A stretch of 7,020 bases of DNA, from the NCBI GenBank assembly GCA_025455895.1, contig JALOLQ010000136.1, forward strand, positions 1 through 7,020. The letters run 5' to 3'. The stretch's first letter is position 1. Each line of letters opens with the position of its first letter. The DNA is from Solirubrobacteraceae bacterium (GTDB lineage Bacteria; Actinomycetota; Thermoleophilia; Solirubrobacterales; Solirubrobacteraceae). Positions 5,746-7,020 of this stretch are shown here, piece after piece. Below the pieces are notes generated by a model. The model had not been told where the DNA came from, made no database searches, and worked only from the letters and a program-made list of their open reading frames with translations. The position numbers and the translations under genes were made by a program.

Positions 5746-7020
5746 GCGTCTCGCTGCGCGACACGCGCTCCGAGGAGCTCTACGCCCGGGCGCTGCGCTA
5801 CCTCCCCGGCGGCGTCAACTCGCCGGTGCGGGCGATGCGCTCGATCGGGCGCGACCCGCTGTTCATCCACCGCGGCGAGGGCGCCGAGCTGCTCGACGTC
5901 GACGGGAACACGTACGTCGACTACGTCTGCTCGTGGGGCCCGCTGATCCTCGGCCACGCGCACCCCGCCGTGGTCGAGGCGATCCAGGCGGCCGCGGCCG
6001 ACGGCACGACGTTCGGCGCGCCGACCGCCGGCGAGGTCGACCTCGCGGAGGAGATCACGCGCCGCGTGCCGGGCATCGAGATGGCGCGCATGACGAGCAG
6101 CGGCACCGAGGCGGCGATGAGCGCGATCCGGCTCGCCCGCGCGGCGACCGGCCGCGAGAAGCTGCTGAAGTTCGCCGGCGCCTACCACGGGCACCTCGAC
6201 GGCCTGCTCGCCGAGGCCGGCAGCGGCCTGGCGACGGCGGCGATCCCCGCGAGCCCGGGCGTCCCCGCGGCGGCCACGGCCAACACGGTCGTGATCGGGT
6301 GGAACGACCCCGAGGCGCTCGCGCGCGCCGTCGCCGACCACGAGTTCGCCGCGATCCTCGCCGAGCCCTACCCGGCGAACATGGGGCTCGTGCCGCCGCG
6401 CGAGGGGTTCCTCGAGCTGCTGCGCGAGCAGGCGACCGCCAACGGCGCGCTGCTCGTCTTCGACGAGGTGATCAGCGGCTTCCGCGTCGCGCCCGGAGGC
6501 GCGCAGGAGCTCACCGGCGTCACCCCCGACCTCACCGCGCTCGGGAAGATCGTCGGCGGCGGCCTGCCGGCCGCGGCCTACGGCGGTCCGGCGGAGCTCA
6601 TGGAGCGGATCGCTCCGGCGGGCGACGTCTACCAGGCGGGGACGCTGAGCGGGAACCCGCTCGCGGTGGCCGCCGCGCTCGCGACGTTCGCCCAGCTCGA
6701 CGAGCAGTCCTACCTGCGCCTGCACGCGACGACCGCCGCGCTCGCCGACGGGCTGCGGGAGGCCGCCGCGCCGCACGTCCCCGTGCAGGTCGTGAGCACG
6801 ACCGGGCTGCTCACCGTCTTCTTCCGGGACGCCCCGGTCCACGACTACGACGACGCGCGCGCGTGCGACACCGAGCGCCACGCGGCCTGGTGCCGCGCGC
6901 TGCTCGCCCGCGGCGTGTACCCGCCGCCCTCGCAGTTCGAGGCCTGGTTCCCCTCGCTCGCGCACACCGCCGAGCACGTCGAGCGCACCCTGGAGGCCGC
7001 GGCCGCCGCGTTCGCGGAGG
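5742..7020 (+). CDS. hemL: Glutamate-1-semialdehyde 2,1-aminomutase (3' end outside the window)
   Basis: HemL is a PLP enzyme of the class III aminotransferase fold that converts glutamate-1-semialdehyde to 5-aminolevulinate, the last step of the C5 route. So this organism makes ALA from glutamyl-tRNA, and a hemA should exist elsewhere. There are 426 complete codons, close to the usual full length, and no stop before the window ends. Visible landmarks are LPGGVNSPVRA (21-31), SWGPLILGHAHP (64-75), FGAPTAGE (91-98), the phosphate-binding SSGTEA (119-124), YHGH (148-151), FDEV with D241 facing the pyridine nitrogen, the PLP lysine K269 in LGKIVGGGLP, and the YQAGTLSGNP loop (297-306). GTG 5742 is chosen because it forms a GTGA overlap with the preceding stop and puts ELYARALRYLPGG at the usual distance from the N-terminus. 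No near Shine-Dalgarno sequence is seen (GGGAG is about 20 bases away), so translation probably relies on coupling. Confidence 0.96.
   Translation, partial: MSVSLRDTRSEELYARALRYLPGGVNSPVRAMRSIGRDPLFIHRGEGAELLDVDGNTYVDYVCSWGPLILGHAHPAVVEAIQAAAADGTTFGAPTAGEVDLAEEITRRVPGIEMARMTSSGTEAAMSAIRLARAATGREKLLKFAGAYHGHLDGLLAEAGSGLATAAIPASPGVPAAATANTVVIGWNDPEALARAVADHEFAAILAEPYPANMGLVPPREGFLELLREQATANGALLVFDEVISGFRVAPGGAQELTGVTPDLTALGKIVGGGLPAAAYGGPAELMERIAPAGDVYQAGTLSGNPLAVAAALATFAQLDEQSYLRLHATTAALADGLREAAAPHVPVQVVSTTGLLTVFFRDAPVHDYDDARACDTERHAAWCRALLARGVYPPPSQFEAWFPSLAHTAEHVERTLEAAAAAFAE

Noticed and set aside
5691..6977. 428-codon - strand frame opposite hemL
   Set aside because: The opposite strand encodes HemL with its full motif set, including the PLP lysine; the antisense product has no recognisable features.

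Overview
The window is very GC-rich (third codon positions almost all G or C) and is packed with genes. GC content, codon use, leaderless-type starts and the protein variants suggest a high-GC actinobacterium. The Thermoleophilia/Solirubrobacterales kind is my best guess, but that is inference from style and no marker gene proves it. There is no RNA gene, CRISPR array, insertion sequence, prophage or gene-free stretch above 300 bases. The longest non-coding gaps are about 31 and 35 bases.

Left part (1-1616). The window opens inside a polytopic membrane protein on the + strand, probably a GT-C/GT87-like glycosyltransferase. Its 3' end overlaps by 77 bases, tail to tail, the 3' end of a - strand gene for a YmdB/TIGR00282-type metallophosphoesterase, probably a cyclic-nucleotide phosphodiesterase. 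That gene reads away from an ABC transporter operon, and only 31 bases separate the two chosen start codons.

Middle (1648-3656). A two-gene ABC exporter operon follows: an ATPase and an ABC-2 type permease joined by a TGATG overlap. The ATPase has Walker A, Q-loop, Walker B, D-loop and H-loop, but the segment that should hold the LSGGQ signature is cleanly absent in frame. This is the clearest anomaly in the window.

Right part (3692-7020). A tight tetrapyrrole operon runs hemB (porphobilinogen synthase), then a fused two-domain siroheme decarboxylase (AhbA-like half plus AhbB-like half), then hemL (glutamate-1-semialdehyde aminomutase, cut by the window end after 426 codons). Overlaps of 16 and 4 bases indicate translational coupling. 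HemL and HemB make ALA and porphobilinogen. The Ahb fusion acts far downstream, on siroheme, so the cluster points to a siroheme-dependent route to heme, or possibly to heme d1.

Both operons appear to start without a leader: a TANNNT -10 box lies exactly 7 bases before the start codon (TAGGGT-N7-GTG and TACCAT-N7-ATG). Two internal genes instead have Shine-Dalgarno sequences inside the preceding gene. I did not find a wholly new system. The items most worth following are the signature-less ATPase, the Ahb fusion in a hem operon, and the shared leaderless start layout.
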